A DNA stretch of 64,000 bases from Solenopsis invicta. Lineage: Eukaryota > Arthropoda > Insecta > Hymenoptera > Formicidae. The position numbers and the translations under genes are program-made. This document shows, one piece after another, positions 29,880-41,444 of this stretch (positions within the stretch are counted from its first letter, which is position 1; the number at the start of each line of letters is the position of its first letter). The stretch covers positions 21,520,728 to 21,584,727 of the forward strand of contig NC_052671.1 in assembly GCF_016802725.1 (NCBI RefSeq). Direction: 5' to 3'. The notes under the pieces were generated by a model. It was not told the origin of the DNA and searched no databases. It worked only from the letters and a program-made list of their open reading frames with translations.

Positions 29880-31420
29880 GGGCGATTGCATAGATATAGG
29901 ATCTCTAAATTGAGCCATCAAGGAATGGGGATAAACACGAGTAAAAAGAGACGGACTGTGTCTGTGCTGTGCGTTTCTTTCTCTTCGCGCATGCGTACAA
30001 GACATACCGTTTGTGGAGACTCCCACAGACTCGGTATGCTTTGTACGCTTGCGCGAAGAGAGAGGGACGTACAGCATAAACACCATGGTGGAAGTAACAT
30101 GGTGTGTGCAGTTTGCAAGCATCTCTCTTTAATTCTTTGCCCTCTCGCTTGTTTTCTGACCGTTCAGACCCCAGGTGTACCAATCTTATTTAACTCCACA
30201 AAGTTGTTACAACTGAATGTAGCTGTCTTCGTTGCACGCATATCATGTTGTATTCTCTCGGTCTTTTTTTATCGCATACGTGAATATCGTACGAGAGCCT
30301 CGAACAGAAGAAAGAGTGTGATTTGCATGTAAGTAATATTTTTTAATATTTTACAATAATTGAAGAAGTTTGTTCATATATTAACATAAATTAAACTGGA
30401 AAGGCTTCAAATAAAATTACATAAAATTCAATGAAATGACTCTTTAAAGGTCTCTTTCAATATATAAAAAGAAAAAACAAATACAAAAATTTAATTTTAA
30501 AGAATTCTCAGTTAATTATCTCCCAAATTAGTTCGATCCGCCATAAGGCCGCGAACTGCACTATATATAGTGCTTTTCCTAGATTTCCTTCCGCTCCGCT
30601 TGAAAAGTCGCGATTTTTTTACTCAATCCGCATAAAATGCCGCGAGTAATGTATAAAATTCTTAAAATCGTTCCGCTTGAAAAGCCGCGATCGTTTTACT
30701 CGATCCGTACAAAATGCCGCGAGTAAATGTAAAATTGATATTTTACAAACTTTGATTAATTTTTGTGGAAGTTTGACTAGTATAGGTTGCTCAACTATCA
30801 CGAAAGTCGATGCAGTCTTGTTGAGATAATCTCACTCTAAAGGAAGCAGGATCAATTTTTCTTTAAAAATTTTCGCAAATCGTTGACTAAGTCACCAAAA
30901 GTTGGTCTATGTTTATTTTTTGTTGCAAAAATTATGTTTTTGTTGCGGAAATAATTTTTTCATTTTTTTATTTTTTCTCCTTTCATCATTTTTTAAGTAT
31001 TGCTTCTTATTTATTTTACGATGCACCGACGCACCATCTTCACTAAATTTCACATAAAATCTCTCAAATTACGTACTTCTCTCGAAATCACGCGTACTAC
31101 AAACGATACAAACTGCAATTCTTTCAGAGAAAAGGACACAACGAACATATAGCAGAGTGCGACAAAGATGCAATCATAACAGTTGTAGTAACCTGATATT
31201 ATCAAACATTTAATTTTTCGAAGTTGGTACACCTGGGGTCTGAGCGGTATCCGAAGCGAAAAAGGGGCGTGGTTTGCGGATTTTGCACACACCATGTAAT
31301 ACTTCCACCATGATAAACACTGTCCGTCTTCTTTTACCCGAGCTTACCTCCCACTCCTCAAAAACCCAGGGATTGCTCAGTCTAGAGATCCTATATCTAT
31401 AGGCGATTGACACAATCCCC
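29880..31420. repeat. Inverted repeat pair around a 1-kb spacer
   Basis: 29880-30190 and 31420-31210 share, in opposite orientation, ATAGATATAGGATCTCTA, ACATGGTGTGTGCA and CAGACCCCAGGTGTACCAA. Arms are about 65-75% similar. The spacer contains a short tandem repeat at 30535-30740. It could be a foldback nested in the larger element, or that element's own subterminal region. Confidence 0.55.
30535..30740. repeat. Short tandem repeat, about 80-bp unit
   Basis: Two to three imperfect copies containing CCGCTTGAAAAG[T/C]CGCGAT and AAAATGCCGCGAGTAA. Locally GC-richer than the flanks. Confidence 0.65.
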
Positions 31421-32640
31421 TCCTTCGCTCGACGCGCGGGAATCACTGAAATATACTATTGAAACGCGCACGAGCGCCAGATAGCGATCCGACAAAGAGG
31501 GTACTAAGAGGGATGTTCACTACACGTGCACAGTCAGTTTAAAGAAAGATAAAGATACCTCTTAGGACGCTTTCTCTCAGATCACAGTCTAGTACAGGAT
31601 TCTATGGCAGTGCGCATTCCAATTGTATATTTTAATGGCGGAAATAGCGTTAGTGGAGACAGCAATACAATACAATACAGCAAAATAGGAACAGTTATAT
31701 GAGGCAAAAAAATTGTATTACTTTATTTAAATTAAAAATTTTTAAATTAATACTGAATAATATATATTTTTTGTAATTTAAAATAACGCAAATGGCAATT
31801 TTTTGCCAATGACAAATATTTGATTTGCTATTTTTAATTTCGAAAATCTAACTTTGGATTCGGATTTATTGACCTCAAAAACCTTGGAATTAAAATTACC
31901 ACACAGTTTTTAAATTTTTATCTTTAAAAACATTTCTTTCATTTTCGCCACAAAATGTTTTTAATTATTCAAAGATAACTCGGTAAAAGAAAAACGTACG
32001 ACGTTAAAAAAAAATGTATTTTTAAGGTAAAAGTTGACACTTTAAGATAGCATAAATGGAAGTATATAAAAAATTACTTTGGTATAAAAAAAATAACAAC
32101 TATGTCAAAAAATGTCATTTTTGACACTTTGACCTCACTTTTTTTTAAAACCTGACGTGATGGAGCATTTTGCTTGTCAGATTCGTGTTCAACGCACAAA
32201 AATACATCGAAAATGATAAAGTTCATTCAAACAACAAAACCACGGAGGCTAGTGTTATTAATATATATTTAAGCTCAAAACGTTCACAACTTAAACTTCA
32301 AAACTTACAAATTTAATTCGTAAATTTAAAAGTAATCGACATTACAGATTATTAAATTCTTCTATTTAATATTTAAGACCGAGTAATAATTTATAACAGA
32401 TTAATTAAAATTAAATTGTTCAAGGTGATTACTACAGCGTCAGATTCTAATTAAAGAAAATTTGGTAAATAGGATGAACAAAATGATTGATTTGAAAAAT
32501 CAATTTTTTGATTAAAATTTAAAAAGAATTGTCTTTGTAATTTGAAAAAAATTTACACTTTTAGAGGTAGTAATTAAATGAGAAAATGTAGCGTTTAAAG
32601 TAGTATAACTTTAAAAAAAATCAGAAAGTACCATACTAAA

Positions 32641-33560
32641 AATAAAAAAAAATTATCAATACAGATGTGCAGTAAAAATGTTGTGACAATATCACTTTCT
32701 AAATGCATGTTAAATCAAAGATAATATTTAAAATTTATTTATAATTATGGCATATAGTATGTAAACACGATTAATTTTAAAGCATGTACACGTATTGTAA
32801 CAAATAAATCATAAATTTTATGCATAATTCATTAATGTTTTTTCTTCCACAAAGAAGACTTCATTGTAGTTAGACAATTTATAATTCGCATTAGAATTAA
32901 ATTTTAGAACATGAAATTTTATTTATAACTGTTAAATAATTTTACCAAATAAATAATTTAAAGTAGGAATCTGCTACGGTCTCGTCAAAATAGCAATCAG
33001 ACAAAATTAATAAATCGTTACAAAAGGTAACTTTAAAGGTATTAGTTATAGACAAAAAACGGGCGCGCCAAGTACGCTGCTGCTAGAGATTGCCCATCTT
33101 TGGTTTTATCTGTCACATAATTTGCTACTTATTGGTACGGGAATGTCCCATTTGATCACGTTGCAATTGACCACAGCTATTTACAGCGGTCGGTACTTAA
33201 AGTTTTTCGACTGTTCAAACATTGTAAGTGGCTGATGATCAATCGCAATGTGGTCAAAAGGCTCCTACGCTATTGGTAATAAATATACTTAAAATAATTT
33301 TGATTTTACTTCTTTTTGATGATATTATATTTGGTTTTATTCATTGCAGTTTTGGATTGGTTTGGTTTGCTTTGGTTTTATCCATTGCTGTTTTAGCATA
33401 TATAAAAAAAATATACTTGGCAGATTTTTTACATTTTAATGTCTCCTTTTAGGCGGATACTTCTTTGTTCGCTGGCTTTTTCAATACATTCTGGATGTGC
33501 CTAACGCCTGGATAAATTACATATTACTAAATCGTGTGTCTTAGTGTTAAAACAAAACAA
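32641..33560. other. AT-rich region without supported gene
   Basis: No repeat or gene recognised. A short frame at 33228-33452 (starts with GTG; hydrophobic) is most likely chance. Confidence 0.4.
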
Positions 33561-34062
33561 ACATTTTTCTTTCATAACTGCAGAAGTACAAAGTAAGAAT
33601 CCTGTAATTTTGTTTTAAACAAATGTGTTTTATTGCTGTTCCAAAATCTTTACCTTCAGCGAAACATTTTATATAGTGCAAAACGTATACACCGCAATTA
33701 TATCTATCGTTAGATTTTTGAAACGGACTATTAAATATTTTCTTTTCTTTAAATTGAATGTTTTAAAGTTTGCTTAAAGATGTTGTCGGACAAGCATTTA
33801 AAAATTTTTTGTATAAATGCAGTACGTTTTTGTTGTCTTTTCCTAAAATTGGTTTATAAGGATCCAGTAATATAATAGTTTCTTCATCAATGTCAACAAT
33901 TAGTCTCCAATGTGACTGATATAAATATGGTAACAATATTTTTCCATATATTTCGGTTGTTTTGTACATAAGCCAATTTTTATGTAGTTTTCTATATGAA
34001 CAATCACCCAATACAAAATTCGTGTGATCTGTTGGTATATATATTGTACAATATTTTTCCAA
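33560..34062 (-). pseudogene. Ulp1-like (C48) cysteine protease domain
   Basis: One frame with a single in-frame TAA (33763-33765). Catalytic His in QSHWRLIVD (33910-33912), Asp in LLDPYKP (33862-33864), Cys in YNCGVYVLHY (33694-33696): the His-Asp-Cys order of SUMO-protease-fold enzymes. Known: C48 proteases are carried by several DNA transposons, including some MULEs. Here it follows a MULE-type transposase core on the same strand (34800-36180). All three catalytic residues survive despite the stop, so decay is recent or the stop is the first lesion. The function in the element is unknown. Confidence 0.75.
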
Positions 34063-34799
34063 CGGTTTTTATAAAAAACGACGAAACAATCTATAATTCT
34101 CTTATCGATCGATTGTTCTGGTTTTAATATCTTTTATTGTTCCAAAAATAAATAGTATTCTTTATCAGATATTGGTGTGTTTCTGATTGCAGAATAACAA
34201 CTAATAGTTTTGCTCATCTCAGTGTCTTGCATACAATATTTAAAGTCAAGAAATGGTCTGATATTTAAAGCTTGATTATAAGTTGAGTTATTACTTTGCT
34301 GCATAAGAATTTGTCTGTGCTTAGTTTCTTTAATATTACGTGGAGATGTGTTTATATCAAATTCCATTTTAATTTTTTTTTTTTTTTTTTGTTATTTGAG
34401 CTAATTGTCGTTTTTCCATATGGCTTTCAGAATATAATCGCTTTATTGTTCTTCGACGATTTTTAATTGGAAGTTTAATTGTTTCAGGAATAAAGTTATT
34501 ATTGTAATTTTTATTTTATTAATAAAGCGACCAATCTTTAAATTTGCTTCTATTGGAACGGCAGGGATCGGTGGAGAGGTCGATGTACGACACAATGTTT
34601 AGTAAACTCAGAAAGAAATATTTATAATAATAACTATGCAGCGGTGACAAAGCGCGTACTTGACATGCGGAAGCGCGGCACAAAGCAAAAATAGTGGAAG
34701 TAAGCGAAGCGTTCGTAAAGGCATTTCAAAGAAGATATGTCTTCTCCGCTAATAATATATGAGAAAAGAGGGCGTTATGGCAAAACTAATAATGATCAC
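34063..34799 (-). pseudogene. Linker between MULE core and Ulp1 domain, degraded
   Basis: Contains a 77-codon minus-strand frame (34367-34134, MEFDINTSPRNIKETKHRQI...) of unknown type, and fragments between. No domain recognised. Likely part of the same decayed transposon. Confidence 0.4.
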
Positions 34800-36205
34800 T
34801 TCTCTAACAACTTCTCTTTGTAAAATTGTTTTTTTTTATATATTGAAGTCACTTTCTACATATGAATTGCTTAATCTTGACACGTCAGGTATAATTGATG
34901 ACAAGAGAATACTCGTCCACATTAAAGCAAATAGCATCATTTGTACACTAGGTTCCAGAAATCTATTAACACATGAATTTGTATGAGTATTAACGCATAT
35001 TGATATAGTAGAGTCGGCATGTTCCGACTCTAGATATTTTTACATTATGACTGTCATCTGGCAACGCTGTTTTTATTATATTCAAAGCAACTGGAACAAT
35101 ATGACAAGTGTATGTTGACATTTATAATTTAATTTAATTTGAAAATATTAGAGTTGTAATTGTGTTGTTAAGAAATTAACTGAAAATTTTGAGTTTGACA
35201 GATGATGACAGTCATGATGTAAAAATATTTAAAGTCACAACACGCCGACTCTAAAAAACTCTACTATATCGATATGCCTTGACACTTGTACAAATTCATG
35301 TGTTAAGGCATTCCTAGAACCTAATGTATGATATATTCTGCAATTTCAGGATTATAATATACATTAATAATATTGTCATCTATTTGCACTTGTTCTTTAA
35401 GTTTAACATATTTTTTTATTATATCTCGCAAAAAAGGAGATGCGGTAAAAATCCTGTTATTTTTGTTATTATTCGTTAATAGAATGTCATCTTCAGAATC
35501 TTTAATTTTCTTCTTCAATATTTTCATTAATTATGTGAGATTTGTTTTAAAATTTGTGTAGCCGTATTATGTTTATTTTCTTTTCATTAGGTGTTAAAAG
35601 AATAGTTATAAATTCTTTAAAAATTTCATCTAACTTTAAGATTTCTGTACTCATTAACATTACTGCTCAACACTCAAGTACGAATATTTTTATGCCAATA
35701 AATTTCGGAAACATTTTATGTGTGTATGATGACACACGTTTTATAAAATATGCGTAACATGTATGGACGATTAAAAGTGTATTATCAATTGGCAGTTCTT
35801 CATCCAAATATGAATATACTTGTTTTAGATAATTTACAATGTCACATCTATTCCATTCATTCATAAGAGAATTTATTAAACCCCAACTTCAATCTAGCAC
35901 TACATCTTTAAAAAGTGGCCATTTTTTTATTTGTTTTAATAAAATATCGATATCTTTCTAATAATATACTTATAGATGGAATATCGTGCTCAGCTGTTAT
36001 TCAACAATAGGTATTATTGATTTGCCTTTCTTAATAACCATAGTATAATACATTATCCTTTTACAATAAATATCTCTTGGCTTGCGTATTATTGATCCTG
36101 TTGCATCGAAATGAGCTATTCGATTATTCACATCAATTAAGTCGGATTGTTTCTGTGCATATATAATATTGTACTATATAAAGGTAATCCGATGTATCGA
36201 ATATA
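34800..36205 (-). pseudogene. MULE-type transposase catalytic core
   Basis: Degraded minus-strand coding. VNNRIAHFDATGSIIRKP carries the first catalytic Asp (36105-36107). Then MYYTMVIKKGKSIIPIVE and VVLD followed by a TGA where Trp is expected (second Asp 35892-35894). Then MNEWNRCDIVNYLKQVYSYL, LLIVHTCYAYFIKRVS, a C-rich/His region, SPFLRDIIKKY, and after a MITE, SNSYVESDFNI with the third acidic residue (34854-34856). This D-D-E spacing with SNxYVExxF is the MULE pattern seen in insect copies that also encode an Ulp1 domain. It is broken by stops, shifts and two MITE insertions (34940-35330; 36206-38614). Confidence 0.65.
34940..35330. mobile_element. Palindromic MITE inside the MULE transposase
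   Basis: Arms of about 120 bp: TACACTAGGTTCCAG...ATAGTAGAGTCGGC at the left, inverted at 35203-35330. It separates YYNPEIAEYIIH from SNSYVESDFNI of the transposase, so it is a later insertion. No ORF. Confidence 0.75.
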
Positions 36206-36270
36206 CGGTAAAGTCAGTATATACGCCGTAACTATCAAAAATTTAATTTATCAAGTATTATTTACTATGT

Positions 36271-36811
36271 TTAACCCGTTGTGGTTACACCTCCAAAAAA
36301 TAACGTAATGGTTACACTGGGTCCAGTTGACCCGACGCAAAAAAACAGTTGCCATTTGCGTTCCTTTTGATGAATCGACTCAAATCCTTCACGAAAATGA
36401 AGTTTAAGACTTCTTCTTTGTAATCAAATCGTTTATGTATCCTTTATTAAATTTTTTAATATTGAAACGACACGAGGAAAAAAATTTTTGAAAAATGCCA
36501 TTTTGTATTAAAAAATTTCTGAAAATTCTAATTTTTGAGTAAAATCAAAGTTATTACCGAGGTTCTACTCCAGAAGTAGTATACTTTTAAGGAAAAAATA
36601 GTATTATATCGAGCTTTTCAAAAAGTATATTTATTTTGAAGATTGAAGTTGGTAATTGTAATGAAAATCACGAAATGACATAAATCAATGTTGAAGGAGT
36701 AAAATAATGTGAAGAAATTTTTTTTGTGTCAAAAACTATATATATATATATATATATAAAACTATATATGGTCTTGAGTCACTTAGACCCAGTGTAACCA
36801 CAACGGGTTAA
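36271..36811. mobile_element. piggyBac-like MITE (TTAA-flanked) 1
   Basis: TTAA at 36271-36274 and 36808-36811 with inverted ends CCCGTTGTGGTTACAC. A second, internal partial copy of the end (GGTTACACTGGGTCCAGTTG) lies near 36310. No ORF. Nested in MITE copy B. Confidence 0.88.
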
Positions 36812-36867
36812 GAAAAATAAATTACGCCAATAAAAAATTCATACTGTTTACTATTATAAAAAAAATT

Positions 36868-37857
36868 TTAACCCTTAAACACGTAAGTGGTTCTAAAAGA
36901 CTCCATATGAAGTTTTGAACGCTTGCTATGTGAAGACGGAATGAGATAGGAGGTTCGGACCAAGACGTAAAAAAAGTTTGAAATCTCCTCTTTCAATTGA
37001 TATAGTTGATCAACTTTTTTGGTCAACTAGAATTCGAACGGCACGGCAGCAAAGTTTTGTTAGGGTCAATGCGACCCATATAATGTGTAAGTGAAACTTT
37101 TTTTGTGAATATTTTACATAAAAAAACTGGACAAAATACGTTCGAACAGGTCGATTTGCAGATGTCACTCGCATATACTCTGTCTAAAATTGGAATACTA
37201 TAAAATGTTGTAGAAAAAAGAGTTTTTCCGAAATATATCATGAAACACATCAATTTTCAATTTTAGACACGATTTAATCAAAAATTCCTCATATTCGCTT
37301 TGTTACATAAGTACATTTTTTAATAGAAATGACAATAATATAATTTTTTTTTGAAAGTATGAATCTTTAGCTTTAAAACGCCGTATTGTAAAGTTCTTTA
37401 AAAGTTTTTTGTTGCACAGATATGATTTTTTTTTTTAAGTGAATTTTTAGATGCCCAAAAATACCTCATATTCTCCATGTTACATAATTATACTTTTTAA
37501 AAGAAATGACTTTGCCAAATTTTATTTTGAAAGTGTGATTCTTGCTTTAAAACGCCGCATTTGAAAGTCCTTAAACGTTTGTTGTTGCGAAGATATGATT
37601 TTTTGAAGGAAAAGTGGATTTTGGACCAATTTCTCATTTTTGCTTAATGGTTTTGCTTTTATAACTTCACAATAAATTATTTGTCGGCAATGCCGATTAT
37701 GCAGTCACACTCCTGAGATTTTGAACTTTTGTTTAAAAAAAAAGTCGTAGAAAAATATTGATTGTAATCAAAATTGTAGCTTCTCAAAGTTGAAAAAGTC
37801 TCCCAGACCCAAAAATGTGTTTCCGTATTTTACAGAATCGGCGTGTTTAAGGGTTAA
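36868..37857. mobile_element. piggyBac-like MITE (TTAA-flanked) 2
   Basis: TTAA at 36868-36871 and 37854-37857 with inverted ends CCCTTAAACACG. Internal near-duplicate segments with GCTTTAAAACGCCG[T/C]AT occur near 37370 and 37545. No ORF. Only 56 bp from the preceding TTAA MITE. Confidence 0.85.
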
Positions 37858-38614
37858 ATATGAAATATTTCTTTTCTTATACTTGAAAAAGAAACTTAAA
37901 AAACCCTTGCATTTTTGTCATATAAAAAAAGTAGTGGGATTTACGACTACTCATGTGTAAGATACACGGCACATCGATTATTTACAAATAACATTTACAA
38001 ATATGATATAAAATAACATAATGACTTACAAAATGTGTTTACAAAGTTTATTAGGGAATAAAAACAGTAAATATGTTTACAGAGTAATAATAATGCAATA
38101 TTGAAGAATTTAATATGCACAGACATCAACAGAGTGCAGATATGTACGCATTGTGTTCTCAATACAGTGCTGAACATAGGATAAGTGCTGCTTTCCAATC
38201 ACGCAGTGTCTGTAGTACGGCATAAATCCCGCTCGCTGAAAAGGCCGTATATCCTAAACAAGTGGAATATACACGATATCAAACTAAATAAAGAATACAA
38301 GACTCTGCTCTTGTATCTTGCTTGTATTTCATCCCTTACTATCGCTCTATATTTACATATCATGAAATAATCATTATGCCTTTTATATTTTCTACAGTAA
38401 TCATTTTACGTAGATGGTAATACACGATCGCGCTACTCCTACATAAAAAAATTAATTGAATTCACGATATTTTTGTTAATATTAACAATAAAGAACTATA
38501 ATTACAATACAATACTAATATAGCATAAAAGCATATAACAAAGTGGTTGTAAGCAAACTATCTTTATTCCTTCTATTTTTTCTGACTGCTGCGACGTACA
38601 TACCGACTTTACCC

Positions 38615-38960
38615 TATGAATCTTTATTACGTTCATCATCTACCCATTGCTCAAACAAATCAGATTCTTTGAGCTAAGTATTTGATTGTTTCTACTATTG
38701 TATTCTAATTAGCTTTCTAAAATGTCAAAAATAATACTTGCATGTGTTTATCTTGAGCAAGTTCTGGGTCAGTCTACTTTGCAATTTCACGCTGTAATGT
38801 TCTTAGAGCAACATAATCAAAGTTGTTCTTACACTCGGGGCATAAAAACGCTCTGAGCTTTCGTTCTTTGTTTATTGCAAATTCGTCATTTTTTCTTTAT
38901 ATCAACAAAATGGTTTCAACCTACTATTGCAAAACAATTTCAACAAAAATAAAATTAAAA
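38615..38960 (-). pseudogene. Probable N-terminal part of the MULE transposase
   Basis: Minus-strand frames: NDEFAINKERKLRAFLCPECKNNFDYVALRTLQREIAK, then stops, then LKESDLFEQWVDDERNKDS reaching the MITE junction (quoted in two parts; each lies in the stated interval). CPEC is a lone CX2C pair. It is assigned to the MULE pseudogene by position, strand and frame continuity; the segment itself is not recognised. Confidence 0.4.
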
Positions 38961-39539
38961 AAGCTATTATTACCGTCAAAACGGAAAATATAAAAATAAA
39001 AATATGTGGTCAGCGTTTGGTTCAAAGTGCCAAAGGGAATTTTGCAAGACTATCTAAAAAAACACAAGCAAGGAACAGGAAAAAAGAAATGTAATCATCA
39101 AACGATTTGAATGCACTACTGTGATCTTCGTCACACGATTTCAAAGACATGCATATCTAATATGCACCATAGAAACTTTCAAAAGATTGATGCAATGTTG
39201 CAACATTGCTGCAACGTTTTAATAATGTTACTGCAAACTTTGTACTGTATAGGTAGTGTGCATGTAATTTTTTCATTATTCATGCATTTAATTTTCAATG
39301 CAAATTTTTAGACTAGTAGCAAAAGCGCCACTTTAAATACGTCGTGCTTTGTAACGATATGTACGAATTATCGACGAAAGAAACGCGAGGTTTAGTATTC
39401 GATTTTCCTAAAAAATTGAAGCTGAATATACTAGCGTCACGGGAAATCACTCGCATGGCAGATTAAAGCTAATTAACTGGCTTTTTGAAAAGCGAGTTTT
39501 TTCATAACACATAGTTGCTTTTTTTAAATAAATAAATAT

Positions 39540-39583
<44 letters not shown>
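38961..39583. other. Intron 2 AT-rich DNA with a (TA)n run
   Basis: A CA/TA microsatellite lies at 39540-39578. No gene or element recognised. Confidence 0.5.
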
Positions 39584-39585
<2 letters not shown>

Positions 39586-39937
39586 AAAATATCAGAGAGA
39601 AATATTATTTGTTTGAAAAGCAAAAATATTGAAACAAACAATTTTTATCAAGCTCATATTTTTGAAATTTTAAACTTATTATTTTTTTAAATGTTCATTA
39701 ATTAATAGTTAAAGAGATATTTCATACTTTATTTTGCAGAATTTTTTAATAACTCTACTTTAATACTTTTATATGGAAAATAACTAAAAGTCTCATATTA
39801 TATAAGAAAATTATATGATTCCACATTTTAAAAAATAATAAATTTGAAATTTCAAAAATATGATGTTAACAAAAATTGTTTGTTACAATATTTTTGTTTT
39901 CCAAATAATATTTTTCTGTGATATTTTTTCATATCGG
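39584..39937. mobile_element. Palindromic MITE
   Basis: Arms of about 105 bp: ATTATTTG[T/G]...AACAAACAATTTTT and CATATTTTTGAAATTT inverted at 39830-39937. Spacer about 140 bp. No ORF. Confidence 0.7.
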
Positions 39938-41444
39938 CAAAAACAAGCAAAATATTTATAGAGGAAGCAAAGAAGTGGTAAAATTCCATTTTGTTTTTTT
40001 TTTAATAATGCAATAAACATTAAGGCAATTTTTATCAACACCAATATTAGCCATAGAGTTCTACTAATCATTCTAAGTTAAAAATCATCGGGTATATAAA
40101 ACAAACGTAATTTACAATTTACTAAAGACGAAAAGAAAGATGTGTTTATGAAAATGTAGGCGGGTCGTGGAATAATAATAAGAAATGTCATAAAAGTTAT
40201 TTTTAATTATTTAAAAGAATCGTAAATTAATGATCATCCTTCATAGATCTTATTCATTAATAAATGTCACAAAACAAGATTTTATAAATGTCTTATAAAA
40301 TATATTTTATTTGAAAAAAAAACTTAAAAATAATTTCTTTGCTTGCTGTTAGTGAGTATTATGCAATGTCCACTATAAGATAGTAAAGTCGCAAGAGCGG
40401 TCTTACACTCGTAATGCAAATGGTTCACTATCTTACGATTTCTTTCACTATATTATATAACTTTATATGACAAATTCATACGCACATCAAATTCAATTAC
40501 ATTATTTGAAAGCCACATCCAATACCTTCAAATCAAACTAGGCTAAAATTTGAAAATTAATATCTAACATACTTTTCAAAATTACGTACATACACCTGTA
40601 AAAATCGTTGCTACCTGCAAAACTTACATTTAGTTTTTATTAAACCATAGTGAAAACTAATAATAAATAAATAATCTACAATGTCTAAATAGACTATAAC
40701 GATGTAATTTTAACAATTACTCTTAGAATTCAACGCAAATTATACGAAATATACATATTCCATAACCCCCCCACATGGGGAGGGGCTGTCTTTTCTCTAG
40801 TACTCAAGGTGTTCAGATGGAACATCTGTATTTGTTACTATTATTATTACGTATTTATAACATTACTGATTTTTACGTATAAAAAAATATCTAAAACACT
40901 GTTATCAAATATAAAGAATAATTGTAGTAAAATAATTTGTAAAAATTGGTAAATTCATGGACTCTTTTTAAAGATGTTAAAATTTCAGAAAAGTATTCGT
41001 CATTTGCGTAACTATTTATGTTACGTGTACTCTTATGCAAATGTGTACTATGTGAGATAAGAACTGATTGTGTCATTTATACGTTTCTATTAACATTGTA
41101 GCAAGTAACACGTTCTAAGTAATTAAAACGTATCTGATTTTAATGTTGAACCAGTAGGCGATATTTCCAGTGGACGTCATTGTAAAATTATCTATTATGA
41201 AAAATGAAAACAATAGATCTTACATTAGCATTCGGATAGCTGTAACAATTTTTTATCGTAGGCTTTGCATCCGTTTGCCTGTGTTTGGTATTGTGGTATT
41301 TGCTTCCGTTTGCAACACATTGATACGTAAGATATAGTTCATTGTGTAAGCAACGATCTTTCTCTTCATTTTTCATAAAAATATAAAGGACGGAAATTGG
41401 TAAAATGTTCTGATTTTAGGCTAGAGTGCAACAAAAATTATACA
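39938..41444. other. Intron 2 AT-rich DNA, no feature seen
   Basis: About 1.5 kb. Small open frames here have no recognisable composition. Confidence 0.45.

Larger units (their letters stand above)
26270..32640. mobile_element. Probable decayed DNA transposon with long imperfect inverted repeats
   Basis: Sequence at about 26270-26400 and 27083-27300 matches, inverted and at roughly 70-80% by eye, 32640-32450 and 32260-31950; shared words include TGTATTTTTGCGCGTTGAAC and ATTTTAATCAAAGAATTGAT or variants. The interval holds a minus-strand transposase-like pseudogene (28271-29670) and an internal inverted pair (29880-30190 / 31210-31420). Arms of about 1 kb around a transposase-like gene suggest an old element. 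Exact ends and target duplication were not resolved. Confidence 0.45.
36206..38614. mobile_element. MITE copy B (GGGTAAA-ended), with two nested TTAA MITEs
   Basis: Left end CGGTAAAGTCAGTATATACG at 36206, right end complement of GGGTAAAGTCGGTATGTACG at 38614. Without its two inserts it is about 880 bp. The flanks share a degenerate TAT(C)GAAT word, a possible 8-9 bp target duplication. Transposase-like coding continues on both sides (38615 upward: LKESDLFEQWVDDERNKDS; below 36206: YIRYIGLP), so it was inserted into the MULE pseudogene. Its right 680 bp match copy A at 16149-16818 in inverse orientation. Confidence 0.65.

Noticed and set aside
29859..30332. 157-codon plus-strand ORF
   Set aside because: It lies across an inverted-repeat arm, has overlapping frames on both strands, and shows no domain-like pattern.
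33228..33452. Small membrane protein gene
   Set aside because: The frame opens with GTG, lies in AT-rich DNA, and its hydrophobic stretch is what TTT/ATT-rich chance sequence gives; no splice or promoter support.
16149..38614. A giant 22-kb transposon (Polinton- or MULE-like) with 670-bp TIRs, given the inverted pair 16149-16818 / 37936-38614 and an Ulp1 protease inside
   Set aside because: A second end of the same family at 36206 shows that the right copy is a complete MITE of about 0.9 kb inserted in the MULE gene. No polymerase B, packaging ATPase or capsid ORF was seen, and the outer flanks show no clear duplication.
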